From Lachnospiraceae bacterium (GTDB taxonomy: Bacteria; Bacillota; Clostridia; Lachnospirales; Lachnospiraceae): a DNA stretch of 64,000 bases. Both the position numbers and the translations under genes were made by a program. The stretch covers positions 25,228 to 89,227 of the forward strand of contig CAAGSD010000035.1 in assembly GCA_900772845.1 (NCBI GenBank). The letters run 5' to 3'. Shown here one piece after another: positions 1 to 7,589 of this stretch (the stretch's first letter is position 1; each line of letters starts with the position of its first letter). The notes beneath the pieces were generated by a model that worked only from the letters and a program-made list of their open reading frames with translations, did not search any database and was not told the DNA's origin.

Positions 1-354
1 AACCAGAGCGTTCAGATCATGAACGGTGTGGTAGGTGAGATCCATCAGCAGAACGAGAAGCTGGGTAACACGCTGAATGTCTTCAGCACCCTGAACCAGG
101 AGGTTCAGAAGGTAGTCGGTGAGATCAATGTGATCTCCGGTGAGCTGGATCATATTGAGAGTTATAAGACGGATGTAGTGGAGAAGATGGATGGACTTAC
201 CGAGATCTCCCAGAACAATGCGGCAAGCACCGAAGAGACCGCAGCTACCATGGATCAGTTGGCGGAGATCGTGGAGGATTGCCGACAGGCTACCACACAG
301 CTGAATGAAATTGCGGATTCGCTGAATGCAAATGCGAAGAAATTCCAGCTTTAA
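1..354 (+). CDS. Methyl-accepting chemotaxis protein, C-terminal part (partial)
   Basis: The reading frame is open from the first base, so this is the 3' end of a longer gene. The visible ~117 residues are heptad-rich alpha helix typical of the cytoplasmic signalling bundle of chemotaxis receptors. The segment NNAASTEETAATMDQLAEIV resembles the C-terminal methylation helix, where Gln/Glu pairs are modified by CheR and CheB. It ends in a short Asn/Lys-rich tail (NANAKKFQL) with no CheR-docking pentapeptide. The hairpin tip that contacts CheA/CheW and the sensor domain lie upstream of the window, so the ligand cannot be guessed. A hairpin follows the stop codon. Confidence 0.85.
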   Translation, partial: NQSVQIMNGVVGEIHQQNEKLGNTLNVFSTLNQEVQKVVGEINVISGELDHIESYKTDVVEKMDGLTEISQNNAASTEETAATMDQLAEIVEDCRQATTQLNEIADSLNANAKKFQL

Positions 355-387
355 TTTGGCTAGGTGGGATAAATAGAGGAAGAGCAA

Positions 388-424
388 GGGGGCACTGCTA
401 CATAATTGTGGCAGTGCCCTTTCT
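388..424 (+). terminator. Hairpin after the chemotaxis receptor gene, probable terminator
   Basis: GGGCACTGC (390-398) pairs perfectly with GCAGTGCCC (411-419) around a 12-nt loop and is followed by TTTCT. The T run is short, so termination may be partial. The hairpin ends just before the ribosome site of the sigma-factor gene, so it could also affect that gene's translation on read-through transcripts. Confidence 0.5.
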
Positions 425-440
425 GGAAAGGAGAAAGCCT

Positions 441-1001
441 GTGGAAGATACAGCGATACTGGAACTGTACTGGGCGAGGAATGAGCAGGCAATCGCAGAG
501 ACACAGAAGAGTTACGGAAAATATTGTTACAGCATTGCCTACCATATCCTGCATGACAGAGAGGATACGGAAGAGTGCCTGAATGATACCTGGATGCGGG
601 CATGGAATGCCATACCTCCGAAAAAACCGAACCGGCTGGAACTGTTTTTGGGAACAATCACCCGCAATTTATCGTTTGATAGATGGAAGACAAAGAATGC
701 GAAAAAACGGGGAAGCGGACTCATGGATACCACGCTGGATGAACTGGCGGAGTGTATTCCCGCAGCCCACGATACGGAAAGCATTGTGGAAGCAGCGGAG
801 TTAGAACGGAGCATCAATGCTTTCCTGCATACGCTCTCCGAACAGGAATGTAATGTTTTTTTACGAAGGTACTGGTTCGTGGAGGAGTATGCACAGATCG
901 CAGAGCGCTATGGTATGAATCTGAATACGGTGAAGACATCCCTGTTCCGCACGAGGAAAAAGCTGCAGAAATATCTGGAGCAGCAGGGGATTGTCTTGTA
1001 A
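441..1001 (+). CDS. ECF-type RNA polymerase sigma factor (sigma-70 family)
   Basis: This 186-residue protein has the two-domain layout of ECF sigma factors. The sigma2 region (about residues 10-80) carries DTWMRAWNAIP and FLGTITRNLSFDRWKTK, matching the -10 recognition helix area. The sigma4 region (about 120-180) carries the helix-turn-helix YAQIAERYGMNLNTVKTSLF that reads the -35 element. I chose the GTG at 441 because GGAAAGGAG lies about seven bases upstream. An in-frame ATG at 408 falls inside the preceding hairpin loop and has no ribosome site. The downstream gene, 12 bases away, encodes a one-pass membrane protein that fits an anti-sigma factor. The signal that releases this sigma factor cannot be read from the sequence. 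Confidence 0.9.
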   Translation: MEDTAILELYWARNEQAIAETQKSYGKYCYSIAYHILHDREDTEECLNDTWMRAWNAIPPKKPNRLELFLGTITRNLSFDRWKTKNAKKRGSGLMDTTLDELAECIPAAHDTESIVEAAELERSINAFLHTLSEQECNVFLRRYWFVEEYAQIAERYGMNLNTVKTSLFRTRKKLQKYLEQQGIVL

Positions 1002-1013
1002 GAGGAAGAAAAG

Positions 1014-1655
1014 ATGAGCGAGCAAAACAGAGAAAAAGAAGAAAAATTGTTCCGTGCCCTGTCCGGTGTGGAGGAGGAATTACTGCATCGGAGTGAACAG
1101 AATGAAGGCGTGGAAAAGCGGAAAGCAAACGGGAAAATACGCAGATTTCCGCTATACTATGTGTCCCGCATTGCAGCAGCCTGTCTTTGCTTCGTGGTGG
1201 CGGGAGTGCTGTACATGACCATGAGCGGTACCAAAATGGCAGACAGTACAAGCAATGACACAGCGGCACCGCAGTCAGCATACAGCACAGGCGCAGAAAG
1301 TGCGGCACCGGCGGAAAATTTTGCAGCGGCGCAGGCAGAGAATGCCACAGAAGAGGCGGAGATGGCAGAAACTGCCGCAGATATGCCGGAAGGTGCAGTG
1401 GCGGAGGTGACGGCAGGCACGGATGGCGCCGTTACAGGGAATCTGCAGGCGGCACAACAAAGCAGTGACAGCATGGATGAGAAGCAGAGCAGCGGGATGA
1501 GTGCAGATGCGGACAGCGTAGTGTCTGTCAGCGGTAATGAGGCGTCCGGCGCAGAGGACAGCACGGAAGAAGCAGAACAAGATCAGGAAGAGACACTTAT
1601 AGAAAAGCAGAAGAGTCCCTCCTTAGAGAAAATGAAAACGAAAGGACACTGGTAA
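1014..1655 (+). CDS. Single-pass membrane protein, probable anti-sigma factor
   Basis: The 213-residue product has a charged cytoplasmic N-terminus of about 48 residues, one membrane span at roughly 49-69 (SRIAAACLCFVVAGVLYMTM) and an extracytoplasmic tail very rich in Ala, Glu, Ser and Thr. There is no zinc-binding anti-sigma motif. The topology and its position directly after an ECF sigma gene (12-base gap) suggest that the N-terminus holds the sigma factor at the membrane; this is inference from context. The external half is low complexity and looks disordered, unlike a folded sensor. The adjoining MATE gene starts one base after the stop, so all three genes may be one operon. Confidence 0.6.
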   Translation: MSEQNREKEEKLFRALSGVEEELLHRSEQNEGVEKRKANGKIRRFPLYYVSRIAAACLCFVVAGVLYMTMSGTKMADSTSNDTAAPQSAYSTGAESAAPAENFAAAQAENATEEAEMAETAADMPEGAVAEVTAGTDGAVTGNLQAAQQSSDSMDEKQSSGMSADADSVVSVSGNEASGAEDSTEEAEQDQEETLIEKQKSPSLEKMKTKGHW

Positions 1656-1656
1656 A

Positions 1657-3006
1657 ATGAGTACGATAGAGAAACATGACATGACCCGGGGGAAGATATT
1701 GCTTCCCTTAGTATCCTTCACAATTCCATTGGTACTGGGCAATCTGTTTCAGCTGACCTACAACGCTGCGGACTCCGTGATCGTAGGAAAATATGTGGGA
1801 GAGCAGGCACTGGCGGCAGTGGGAACTTCCACACCGATCATGAATATAGCGATCCTGCTGATCAGTGGGATGTGTATGGGAGCCAGTGTATTGATGAGCT
1901 CCCAGTATGGGGCAAAAGATTATGATACTTTATCCAGACAGATCAGCACCACGATGTTAGCAGGCTGCGGATTTTCCGTAGTGTTTTCGCTGCTGATGCT
2001 GATACTGGCAACCCCGGTGCTTAAGCTGATCCGGGTGCCGGAGACTGCAATCCCGGAGGCGGCAGCGTATCTTCGGATCATTTTCCTGGGACTGATCTTT
2101 ACGTTTATGTACAATTTTCTGGCGAATACCATGCGGGCGCTGGGAGACAGCAAGACACCGCTGTATTTTCTGGTGACCAGTGCGTTCCTGAATATTTTTG
2201 GTGATCTGTTCTTCGTTGTGGTGCTGAGATGGGGTGTAGCTGGAAGTGCCATTGCCACGGTATGCAGCGAAGGCTTGTGCTGTCTGCTGTGTGGTATATA
2301 TATTAAGAAAAAGATCCCGCTTTTATGTCTTGGGAAAAAGTGGTGGGTATTCGACAAGAGCCTGTTAGGCAAGACGGTCAGCTACGGCAGCACCAGTGCC
2401 ATGCAGCAGGTATGCCTGCAGCTGGGCAAGCTGATCATACAGTGTGTGGTCAATACCCAGGGTGTGGCGGTTATGGCAGCGTTTACCGCAGTGAACCGTG
2501 TGGATGATTTTGCTTATACGCCGCAGCAGAATATCGGACATGCCATGACTACTTTCCTGGCGCAGAACAAAGGAGCCGGACACAAGGAGCGCATGAAGAA
2601 AGGCTTTCAGACGGGTCTTTTGATCGAACTGGTCTATTCTGTCGGATTGTTTTGCGTGATCTGGGGACTGGCTCCGCAGATCATGACATTGTTCGCCGAA
2701 GACGGGGATGCGCAGGTGGTATCTCTGGGTATCAGTTATCTGCATCTGATCTCCTGGATGTACATCCTGCCGGGAATGACCAACGGAATTCAGGGATTTT
2801 TCCGTGGTATCGGGGATCTGAAAGTGACATTGTACAGTACCTTTATGAATATGTTCGGCAGAGTTGTAGCAGTATTTGTAATGATCCGTCTGCTGCATAT
2901 GGACTTCGCCAGCCTGGCGTGGGCCAACATGATCGGATGGATCGTGATGCTGTTGTTTGAAGTGCCACTGTTAGTGAAGTCCATGCGAAACGGCGAGTGC
3001 GGATAG
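1657..3006 (+). CDS. MATE family multidrug/metabolite exporter
   Basis: The 449-residue protein is hydrophobic throughout, with about 12 membrane spans in two homologous halves, the normal size for MATE exporters. The N-terminal motif PLVLGNLFQLTYNAADSVIVGKY is characteristic of the family, as is the second-half FRGIGDLKVT segment, which repeats the NTMRALGDSKTP motif of the first half. These proteins export cationic compounds or metabolites using a Na+ or H+ gradient. The start follows the previous stop by one base, indicating translational coupling to the sigma/anti-sigma pair. That could mean the exporter belongs to the same stress response. The substrate is unknown. Confidence 0.9.
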   Translation: MSTIEKHDMTRGKILLPLVSFTIPLVLGNLFQLTYNAADSVIVGKYVGEQALAAVGTSTPIMNIAILLISGMCMGASVLMSSQYGAKDYDTLSRQISTTMLAGCGFSVVFSLLMLILATPVLKLIRVPETAIPEAAAYLRIIFLGLIFTFMYNFLANTMRALGDSKTPLYFLVTSAFLNIFGDLFFVVVLRWGVAGSAIATVCSEGLCCLLCGIYIKKKIPLLCLGKKWWVFDKSLLGKTVSYGSTSAMQQVCLQLGKLIIQCVVNTQGVAVMAAFTAVNRVDDFAYTPQQNIGHAMTTFLAQNKGAGHKERMKKGFQTGLLIELVYSVGLFCVIWGLAPQIMTLFAEDGDAQVVSLGISYLHLISWMYILPGMTNGIQGFFRGIGDLKVTLYSTFMNMFGRVVAVFVMIRLLHMDFASLAWANMIGWIVMLLFEVPLLVKSMRNGECG

Positions 3007-3048
3007 GAAAATTTATTGACCGTCCCCGGTGCACAGAGACAGCGTTGC

Positions 3049-4224
3049 TTAATGGAACGTGAAGGAATCTCCGTCCTCCATGATACAGATCATGGTCTTG
3101 CCGGTATTGAGGACGATCTCATCACCGTTGTCATCGTAATATCTTGTGGCACCGTAGTCAGTGTTTTTCTCCCAGGTCACATGAATTCCACGACCGTTCG
3201 TGAAGAACCAGCCGTCCCGGGTGGTGTCATGACACTGAAACGCCAGATAACCTTCGCCTAATTCCTCATAAAAGGTATTCTGCACCAGAATGTTTTTGAA
3301 AGTCAGCTGCTCTCCGGTTACGGCATCTATATGCGGACCGTCAGTGCTTCCCGACAAATGCTGTGAACGGTAATATAAGCCGTCCTCTTCGTTAAATTCA
3401 AAATAACAGCGTGTCAGCGGATAGCATCCGGACATATCGATATAAGTGGCATCTTTTGCCTTGGTACCGTATTGATCTAAGGTATTGGGTTCCGCCTTGG
3501 TGGCAAAACGGAAATGGTTTTCGTCTGCAAGCCCCCGGTATTCCAGAGAGTAGCCCTTTTTATCAATGACTTTCAACAGCCCTGCTCCGGAGGTATATGC
3601 GTTGTGCGGCATGCTGCGGTCATTGCTGCGGAAGAAAGCAGCTTCATCGGAACCGGAAGTACCATCGATATCCTGTGTATTGGCATCTGCCAGCAGCTCA
3701 TTGATGAAAAAAGGTCCTCCGAAATGAACGATAAAAGCATCCCATTCAAATGCCCAGTAGGCATAATAATCACGAAGACTGCGGATATTACCGATCTTGT
3801 CCATATCCTGCCAGCCCTCATACACGGCCATCATACGTGTCATGCGGTTCTCTACATTGGCTTCATAGAGAATGGACGCTTCCGACAGACTGTACTGGGG
3901 AATAGCGGAACTTTCGTTGGGGATCATTACGGCGATGGGACGGGTTGCGGCAACATCGGCATCCACCCATTCATTTGTGAAACGGCTGCGCACCATGCCC
4001 TCTCTCGGTGGTGTGGAATCATCCTCCACAATGACAGTGACCGGATCCGGTAATTTTTCTTCGACACTTTCCCGGGAAGGTGACGGATTGTCATCCGGGA
4101 GAATGGGACTGATGATAGTATTACTGTCGTTTGGCTGACCGCAACCGGTCAACAGCACGGAAACAGTAAGCAGAAGCAATGCGATCCTGCGAAGAGACCG
4201 CCGCCCGGGTTTCTTTGTATACAT
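3049..4224 (-). CDS. DUF3048 (YerB-like) lipoprotein
   Basis: The 391-residue protein begins with a basic stretch, a hydrophobic segment and a lipobox ending in LTGC at residues 25-28, so it should be lipid-anchored on the outer face of the membrane. A Ser/Pro/Asp-rich linker follows. The body carries features of the DUF3048 family, including RPIAVMIPNE, ASILYEANVENRMTRMMAVY and, near the end, WFFTNGRGIHVTW. Bacillus YerB is the reference member; its biochemical role is not established. The gene is convergent with the MATE gene, with only 42 bases between the stops and no clear terminator there. It lies downstream of the DUF212 gene on the same strand and may share its transcript. Confidence 0.85.
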   Translation of the reverse strand: MYTKKPGRRSLRRIALLLLTVSVLLTGCGQPNDSNTIISPILPDDNPSPSRESVEEKLPDPVTVIVEDDSTPPREGMVRSRFTNEWVDADVAATRPIAVMIPNESSAIPQYSLSEASILYEANVENRMTRMMAVYEGWQDMDKIGNIRSLRDYYAYWAFEWDAFIVHFGGPFFINELLADANTQDIDGTSGSDEAAFFRSNDRSMPHNAYTSGAGLLKVIDKKGYSLEYRGLADENHFRFATKAEPNTLDQYGTKAKDATYIDMSGCYPLTRCYFEFNEEDGLYYRSQHLSGSTDGPHIDAVTGEQLTFKNILVQNTFYEELGEGYLAFQCHDTTRDGWFFTNGRGIHVTWEKNTDYGATRYYDDNGDEIVLNTGKTMICIMEDGDSFTFH

Positions 4225-4267
4225 GTATTACACCTCGATTTGTTTAATAAAGACATACACATAAAAA

Positions 4268-4726
4268 TTATAAACTATAGATGATCACGCCACATAAAAT
4301 ACCTAACAATGCACCCATCAGAACCTGAAGAGGAGTATGTCCCACAAATTCCTTCAGTTTATCATGTGCGGAGACTTCACTGCGTCCCATGTCCTCGAAT
4401 ACTCTCAGCATTTCATTCAATACCTGTGCCTGGATTCCGGTCTCCCGGCGCACGCCCATGGCATCATACATGACAATGATCGCCAGGATCAGAGAAATAG
4501 CGAATTCAAAGCTGCCGGCACCGTATTGATAGCACACAGCGGTCGTCAGGGCACATACGGTGGCGGAATGAGAACTGGGCATTCCTCCGCTGCCTACCAG
4601 ACGCTCGGCAACGAATTTCTTAGAAACGATCAGGTGGATGATAGTCTTCAGCACCTGCGCCACCATCCAGCCGCAGGCAGCAGTCAGAAAGATTTTATTA
4701 CTGAAAAACTGTTCAAAAAAAGTCAT
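4268..4726 (-). CDS. DUF212 / divergent PAP2 family membrane protein (YuiD-like)
   Basis: The ~152-residue protein has four or five hydrophobic segments and the motif GGMPSSHSATVCAL near its N-terminus, followed by MGVRRETGIQAQVLNEM. This is the pattern of the DUF212 family, a divergent branch related to PAP2 acid phosphatases and haloperoxidases. The PSSHS motif corresponds to a phosphatase active-site motif, so a lipid-phosphate phosphatase role is plausible but not demonstrated. An ATG four codons upstream (4738) exists, but GAGG is placed six bases before the ATG at 4726, so I prefer the shorter start. The gene is divergent from the glycosyltransferase at 4925. Confidence 0.85.
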   Translation of the reverse strand: MTFFEQFFSNKIFLTAACGWMVAQVLKTIIHLIVSKKFVAERLVGSGGMPSSHSATVCALTTAVCYQYGAGSFEFAISLILAIIVMYDAMGVRRETGIQAQVLNEMLRVFEDMGRSEVSAHDKLKEFVGHTPLQVLMGALLGILCGVIIYSL

Positions 4727-4818
4727 AAATAACCTCATTTCTTATATGCAGCATTTCTTGCGAAAGACATATATAAGCTTAGTATAATGCAAAAAGAGGA
4801 AAAAGTACAGTGTTGACC

Positions 4819-4848
4819 TTGAAATGATGCGCCGAAGAATAGTATAAT
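4819..4848 (+). promoter_or_regulatory. Predicted sigma-A promoter for the GT2 gene at 4925
   Basis: A -35 element TTGAAA (4819-4824) is separated by 18 bases from a perfect -10 TATAAT (4843-4848), leaving a leader of about 70 bases. An alternative -35, TTGACC at 4813, would give a spacer too long for normal use. Confidence 0.65.
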
Positions 4849-4924
4849 GTAACTATCCGGACAAAAATATTTGAAGGATGAGCCGGATGTATGCAAGGGA
4901 ATAAGGAATTAAGGAGACGTGGAA

Positions 4925-5854
4925 ATGAGTCTGTTGAGCGTGATAGTGCCCTGCTATAACGAAGAAGAGAGTGTAGCCCTGTTTTATCAGGAGCTGACAA
5001 AAAATAATACATTTTTTAAAGAAAAAGATATCGAACTGGAACTTCTTTATATAGATGACGGTTCCAGGGACGGCACCGTGCGGGAGGTGAAGAAACTGAT
5101 CGAACAGGATCCCCGGGTGCACATTATTTCTTTTTCCAGAAATTTCGGCAAAGAGGCGGCAATGTTTGCAGGACTGGAAAAGTCCAAAGGGGACTACGTG
5201 GTAATGATGGATGTGGATCTGCAGGATCCACCTTCTCTGCTGCCGGAGATGTTTGAGTGGATCTGGCAGGGATATGATTCCGTGGCCACCCGCCGTGTGA
5301 CCAGAAAGGGAGAACCACCCATCCGCAGCTTCTTCGCCAGGAGATTTTACCGTCTGATGAAGAGGATCTCTCAGACAGAGATGATGGATGGTGCCAGAGA
5401 TTATCGTCTCATGACAAGACAGATGGTGGATGCCATTCTGTCCATGCGCGAGTATAATCGTTTTACCAAGGGTATCTTCGGCTGGGTCGGTTTTCGGACA
5501 AAATGGCTGGAATACGAGAATGTGGAGCGTGCCAAGGGTGAAACAAAGTGGAATTTCTGGAAGCTGCTGGTATATTCCCTGGATGGCATTACTGCTTTTT
5601 CCACGGCACCGCTTCTGATCGCTTCTTTTGTAGGAGTGCTGTTCTGTGTGATCGCATTTGTGATGATCGTATTTATTATTGTGCGGAAGCTGATCTTCGG
5701 AGATCCGGTATCCGGCTGGCCTTCCCTGGTGTGCATTATTTTGATGACCAGCGGAGTACAGTTCTTCTGCACCGGCATTCTGGGACAGTATCTGGCAAAA
5801 GCGTACATGGAAGTAAAACATAGACCGATTTATCTCGTAAAAGAAGAAATTTAA
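4925..5854 (+). CDS. GT2 family glycosyltransferase, GtrB/DPM1-like, with C-terminal membrane spans
   Basis: The 309-residue enzyme has an N-terminal GT-A domain opening with LLSVIVPCYNEEESV, then IDDGSRDGT and MMDVDLQDPP (the metal- and donor-binding DxD area). Two membrane helices follow at roughly residues 225-265 and 275-300. This is the layout of transferases that move a sugar from a nucleotide donor onto polyprenyl phosphate on the cytoplasmic face. GGAG at 4913-4916 sits eight bases from the ATG at 4925 but only two from an in-frame GTG at 4919, so the ATG is preferred. The gene appears to stand alone, between its own promoter and a hairpin at 5890. Confidence 0.9.
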   Translation: MSLLSVIVPCYNEEESVALFYQELTKNNTFFKEKDIELELLYIDDGSRDGTVREVKKLIEQDPRVHIISFSRNFGKEAAMFAGLEKSKGDYVVMMDVDLQDPPSLLPEMFEWIWQGYDSVATRRVTRKGEPPIRSFFARRFYRLMKRISQTEMMDGARDYRLMTRQMVDAILSMREYNRFTKGIFGWVGFRTKWLEYENVERAKGETKWNFWKLLVYSLDGITAFSTAPLLIASFVGVLFCVIAFVMIVFIIVRKLIFGDPVSGWPSLVCIILMTSGVQFFCTGILGQYLAKAYMEVKHRPIYLVKEEI

Positions 5855-5889
5855 CAAAAACGGCGTGGATATGAGCTTTTTGTGTACGA

Positions 5890-5927
5890 AAAAATGTTAC
5901 AAAATAGGGGTAAAATGTAACATTTTT
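5890..5927 (+). terminator. Perfect 12-bp inverted repeat, probable terminator or operator
   Basis: AAAAATGTTACA (5890-5901) pairs perfectly with TGTAACATTTTT (5916-5927) around a 14-base loop. It ends in five Ts, so it could terminate the glycosyltransferase transcript. The stem is AT-rich, however, and such symmetrical sites can also be protein operators for the gene downstream. Confidence 0.5.
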
Positions 5928-5960
5928 ACTTTCTTAACTATATTTTAACGATAAAATGTC

Positions 5961-5989
5961 TTTTCAAAAATCGACGGCTATGTTATTAT
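5961..5989 (+). promoter_or_regulatory. Possible promoter of the Spo0A-like gene
   Basis: TTTTCA (5961-5966) and TATTAT (5984-5989) are spaced by 17 bases, a weak sigma-A-type pair. CTCGACA at 6020-6026 differs by one base from the inverted Spo0A box TTCGACA, which would fit control by Spo0A or autoregulation; a single 6/7 match is weak evidence. Confidence 0.35.
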
Positions 5990-6046
5990 TTCTCTGTCAG
6001 CCACTGTAGAGGAGCAATACTCGACAAGTAAAAAGGGGGACTTGTT

Positions 6047-6424
6047 TTGGATATTGTTGCAGTAAAAGATTCTGAATTGGAGAGATACGTAACCAAAATC
6101 ATGTTGGAGATAGGGGTGCCGGCGCATTTGAAGGGGTATCACTATTTACGGGATGCGATCATTTTATCGGGAAAAGACATGGAGGTGGTGAGCAGCGTTA
6201 CCAAGCTGCTGTATCCCACTATCGCAAAGCATTTCAGAACCACTGATCAAAAGGTGGAACGTGCCATCAGGAACGCCATTGAGGTGTCCTGGGCCAGAGG
6301 AAATGTGGAGACATTTGAAAAGATATTCGGATATTCCATAGCTTCCGGAAGGACGAGACCGACGAACAGCGAGTACATTGCCCGCATCGCCGATAATATA
6401 CGTCTGGACTACAAGGCTATGTAA
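6047..6424 (+). CDS. Stand-alone Spo0A C-terminal (DNA-binding) domain protein
   Basis: The 125-residue product matches the effector domain of Spo0A almost end to end. It has the helix HYLRDAI followed by TKLLYPTIAKHF, and then the recognition-helix region TTDQKVERAIRNAIEVSWAR, close to the canonical Spo0A DNA-reading helix. The phosphoacceptor receiver domain that normally precedes it is absent, and upstream bases do not encode one. The start is TTG at 6047, supported by AAGGGGG about seven bases upstream. A free effector domain could bind Spo0A boxes constitutively or compete with Spo0A; this is inference. A strong terminator follows at 6497, so the gene is probably monocistronic. Confidence 0.85.
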   Translation: MDIVAVKDSELERYVTKIMLEIGVPAHLKGYHYLRDAIILSGKDMEVVSSVTKLLYPTIAKHFRTTDQKVERAIRNAIEVSWARGNVETFEKIFGYSIASGRTRPTNSEYIARIADNIRLDYKAM

Positions 6425-6496
6425 CATATTAATAGGAATGCTTGAATCAGGGAGAATTGATCATAACACACGCAGTATTCTCTTCTGCTGACTGAC

Positions 6497-6543
6497 AGAG
6501 CCGCATACCGGAGTGGGGAAGACCCCGGTATGCGGCTCTTTTG
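6497..6543 (+). terminator. Strong rho-independent terminator
   Basis: AGAGCCGCATACCGG (6497-6511) pairs with CCGGTATGCGGCTCT (6525-6539), giving 15 perfect base pairs and then TTTT. It separates the Spo0A-like gene from the glycan locus that follows. Confidence 0.9.
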
Positions 6544-6554
6544 TGCGGTTATAT

Positions 6555-6583
6555 TTGTCAAGTCACTCTTAATATGGTAGAAT
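6555..6583 (+). promoter_or_regulatory. Predicted sigma-A promoter of the first glycan locus
   Basis: TTGTCA (6555-6560), a 17-base spacer and TAGAAT (6578-6583) closely match the sigma-A consensus. It lies just after a strong terminator and about 50 bases before the first gene, so it is the likely start of the long transcript through the following genes. Confidence 0.7.
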
Positions 6584-6635
6584 AAACTCACCCGTAAAAA
6601 GCAGAAGCAACTGCTTGCGGGGATTGGGAGATAAA

Positions 6636-7589
6636 ATGACTTTTCGGATATCAGATATTTTGGTCGGGGGGAGCCTGATCATCATCGGGCTGACGGAAGT
6701 CGCCCATTTGGCAGGCTGCCTGTTAGGGTGGTCTTTTTTGACTGTAACGGATCTGCTGCTGGTGGAAACCGTACTTTTTGTGCTGACAGGGATTCTGGCA
6801 GGGCTGATCAGGAGAAAAAAGAAGGCAGCAGCCGGTGTCCGGCAGAGAAAAGGCGGTAAGATCGAGGGTAACGCAAGGACACAGTGGGTACTCACGGGGG
6901 TACTTGCGTTTCTGATCTTGCTGCAGATGCTGCGGATCCTCAGCGGGAATGCTGCATGGCTGGAAGGAGATATGACACTGGAGACGGTGAATACTTTCCT
7001 TAAGGAAAATGGAGTGTATCGAGTAAATCCCCTTACGGGAACCGCTTATGTGGGAGGAATGTCCTTCCGGCTGAAAATATTATGCCTTCCCACCTTATAT
7101 GGAACGATCAGCAGATGGAGCGGCATGATGCCGGCGGATGTGGTGTACCGGCTGATCCCCTGCATCACACTGGGACTGGGATATTTCGCCTATGGGAAAA
7201 TGGCAGATACTATTTTTGAAGGAAATCCCATAAAGGTCAGGACATTTTTGCTGATGGTGGGAATACTGTTTAGTGCAGAGGCATATATGCCGGGTGTGGA
7301 CGGATTTGACATATTTTACGGAGGATTCCGGGGGGTGACGATCCGCACAGCCGTGCTGATCCCGTACCTGATTGCCTGCCTGATGGACAGGAATTATTTC
7401 GGTGTGATTTTGTGCATTCTGGCGGAAGCCTGTATCGTCTGGACTCTGTACGGCGCCGGGGTATGCCTGCTGATCACCATAGCCTGGATCGTACTCCGGA
7501 GACTGCTTATCCTGTTGAACCACACACAGATGATGCGCAGAGAAAAGGCAGAGCTGCACTGTAACCGCAGAGAGGGGGACACAGAATGA
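6636..7589 (+). CDS. Multi-pass membrane protein, possibly N-terminal part of a DUF6077-like protein
   Basis: The 317-residue protein has about eight hydrophobic segments. After two N-terminal spans and a basic loop (IRRKKKAA) it carries GDMTLETVNTFLKENGVYRVNP ahead of LTGTAYVG. This resembles the extracytoplasmic NPYTG-type loop I associate with the DUF6077 family of GT-C-like membrane proteins; that assignment is from memory and uncertain. I chose ATG 6636, which has GGGAG five bases upstream, over an in-frame TTG at 6615. The stop overlaps the start of the next gene by four bases (ATGA), so the two products are probably made together. The role in surface glycan assembly is inferred from position only. 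Confidence 0.6.
   Translation: MTFRISDILVGGSLIIIGLTEVAHLAGCLLGWSFLTVTDLLLVETVLFVLTGILAGLIRRKKKAAAGVRQRKGGKIEGNARTQWVLTGVLAFLILLQMLRILSGNAAWLEGDMTLETVNTFLKENGVYRVNPLTGTAYVGGMSFRLKILCLPTLYGTISRWSGMMPADVVYRLIPCITLGLGYFAYGKMADTIFEGNPIKVRTFLLMVGILFSAEAYMPGVDGFDIFYGGFRGVTIRTAVLIPYLIACLMDRNYFGVILCILAEACIVWTLYGAGVCLLITIAWIVLRRLLILLNHTQMMRREKAELHCNRREGDTE

Noticed and set aside
408..440. ATG at 408 as the sigma-factor start
   Set aside because: It lies in the loop of the preceding hairpin and lacks a ribosome site; GTG 441 has a good one.
4853..5857. 334-codon open frame on the - strand opposite the GT2 gene
   Set aside because: The + strand frame has full GT2 motifs; the antisense product is His/Cys-rich without family features.
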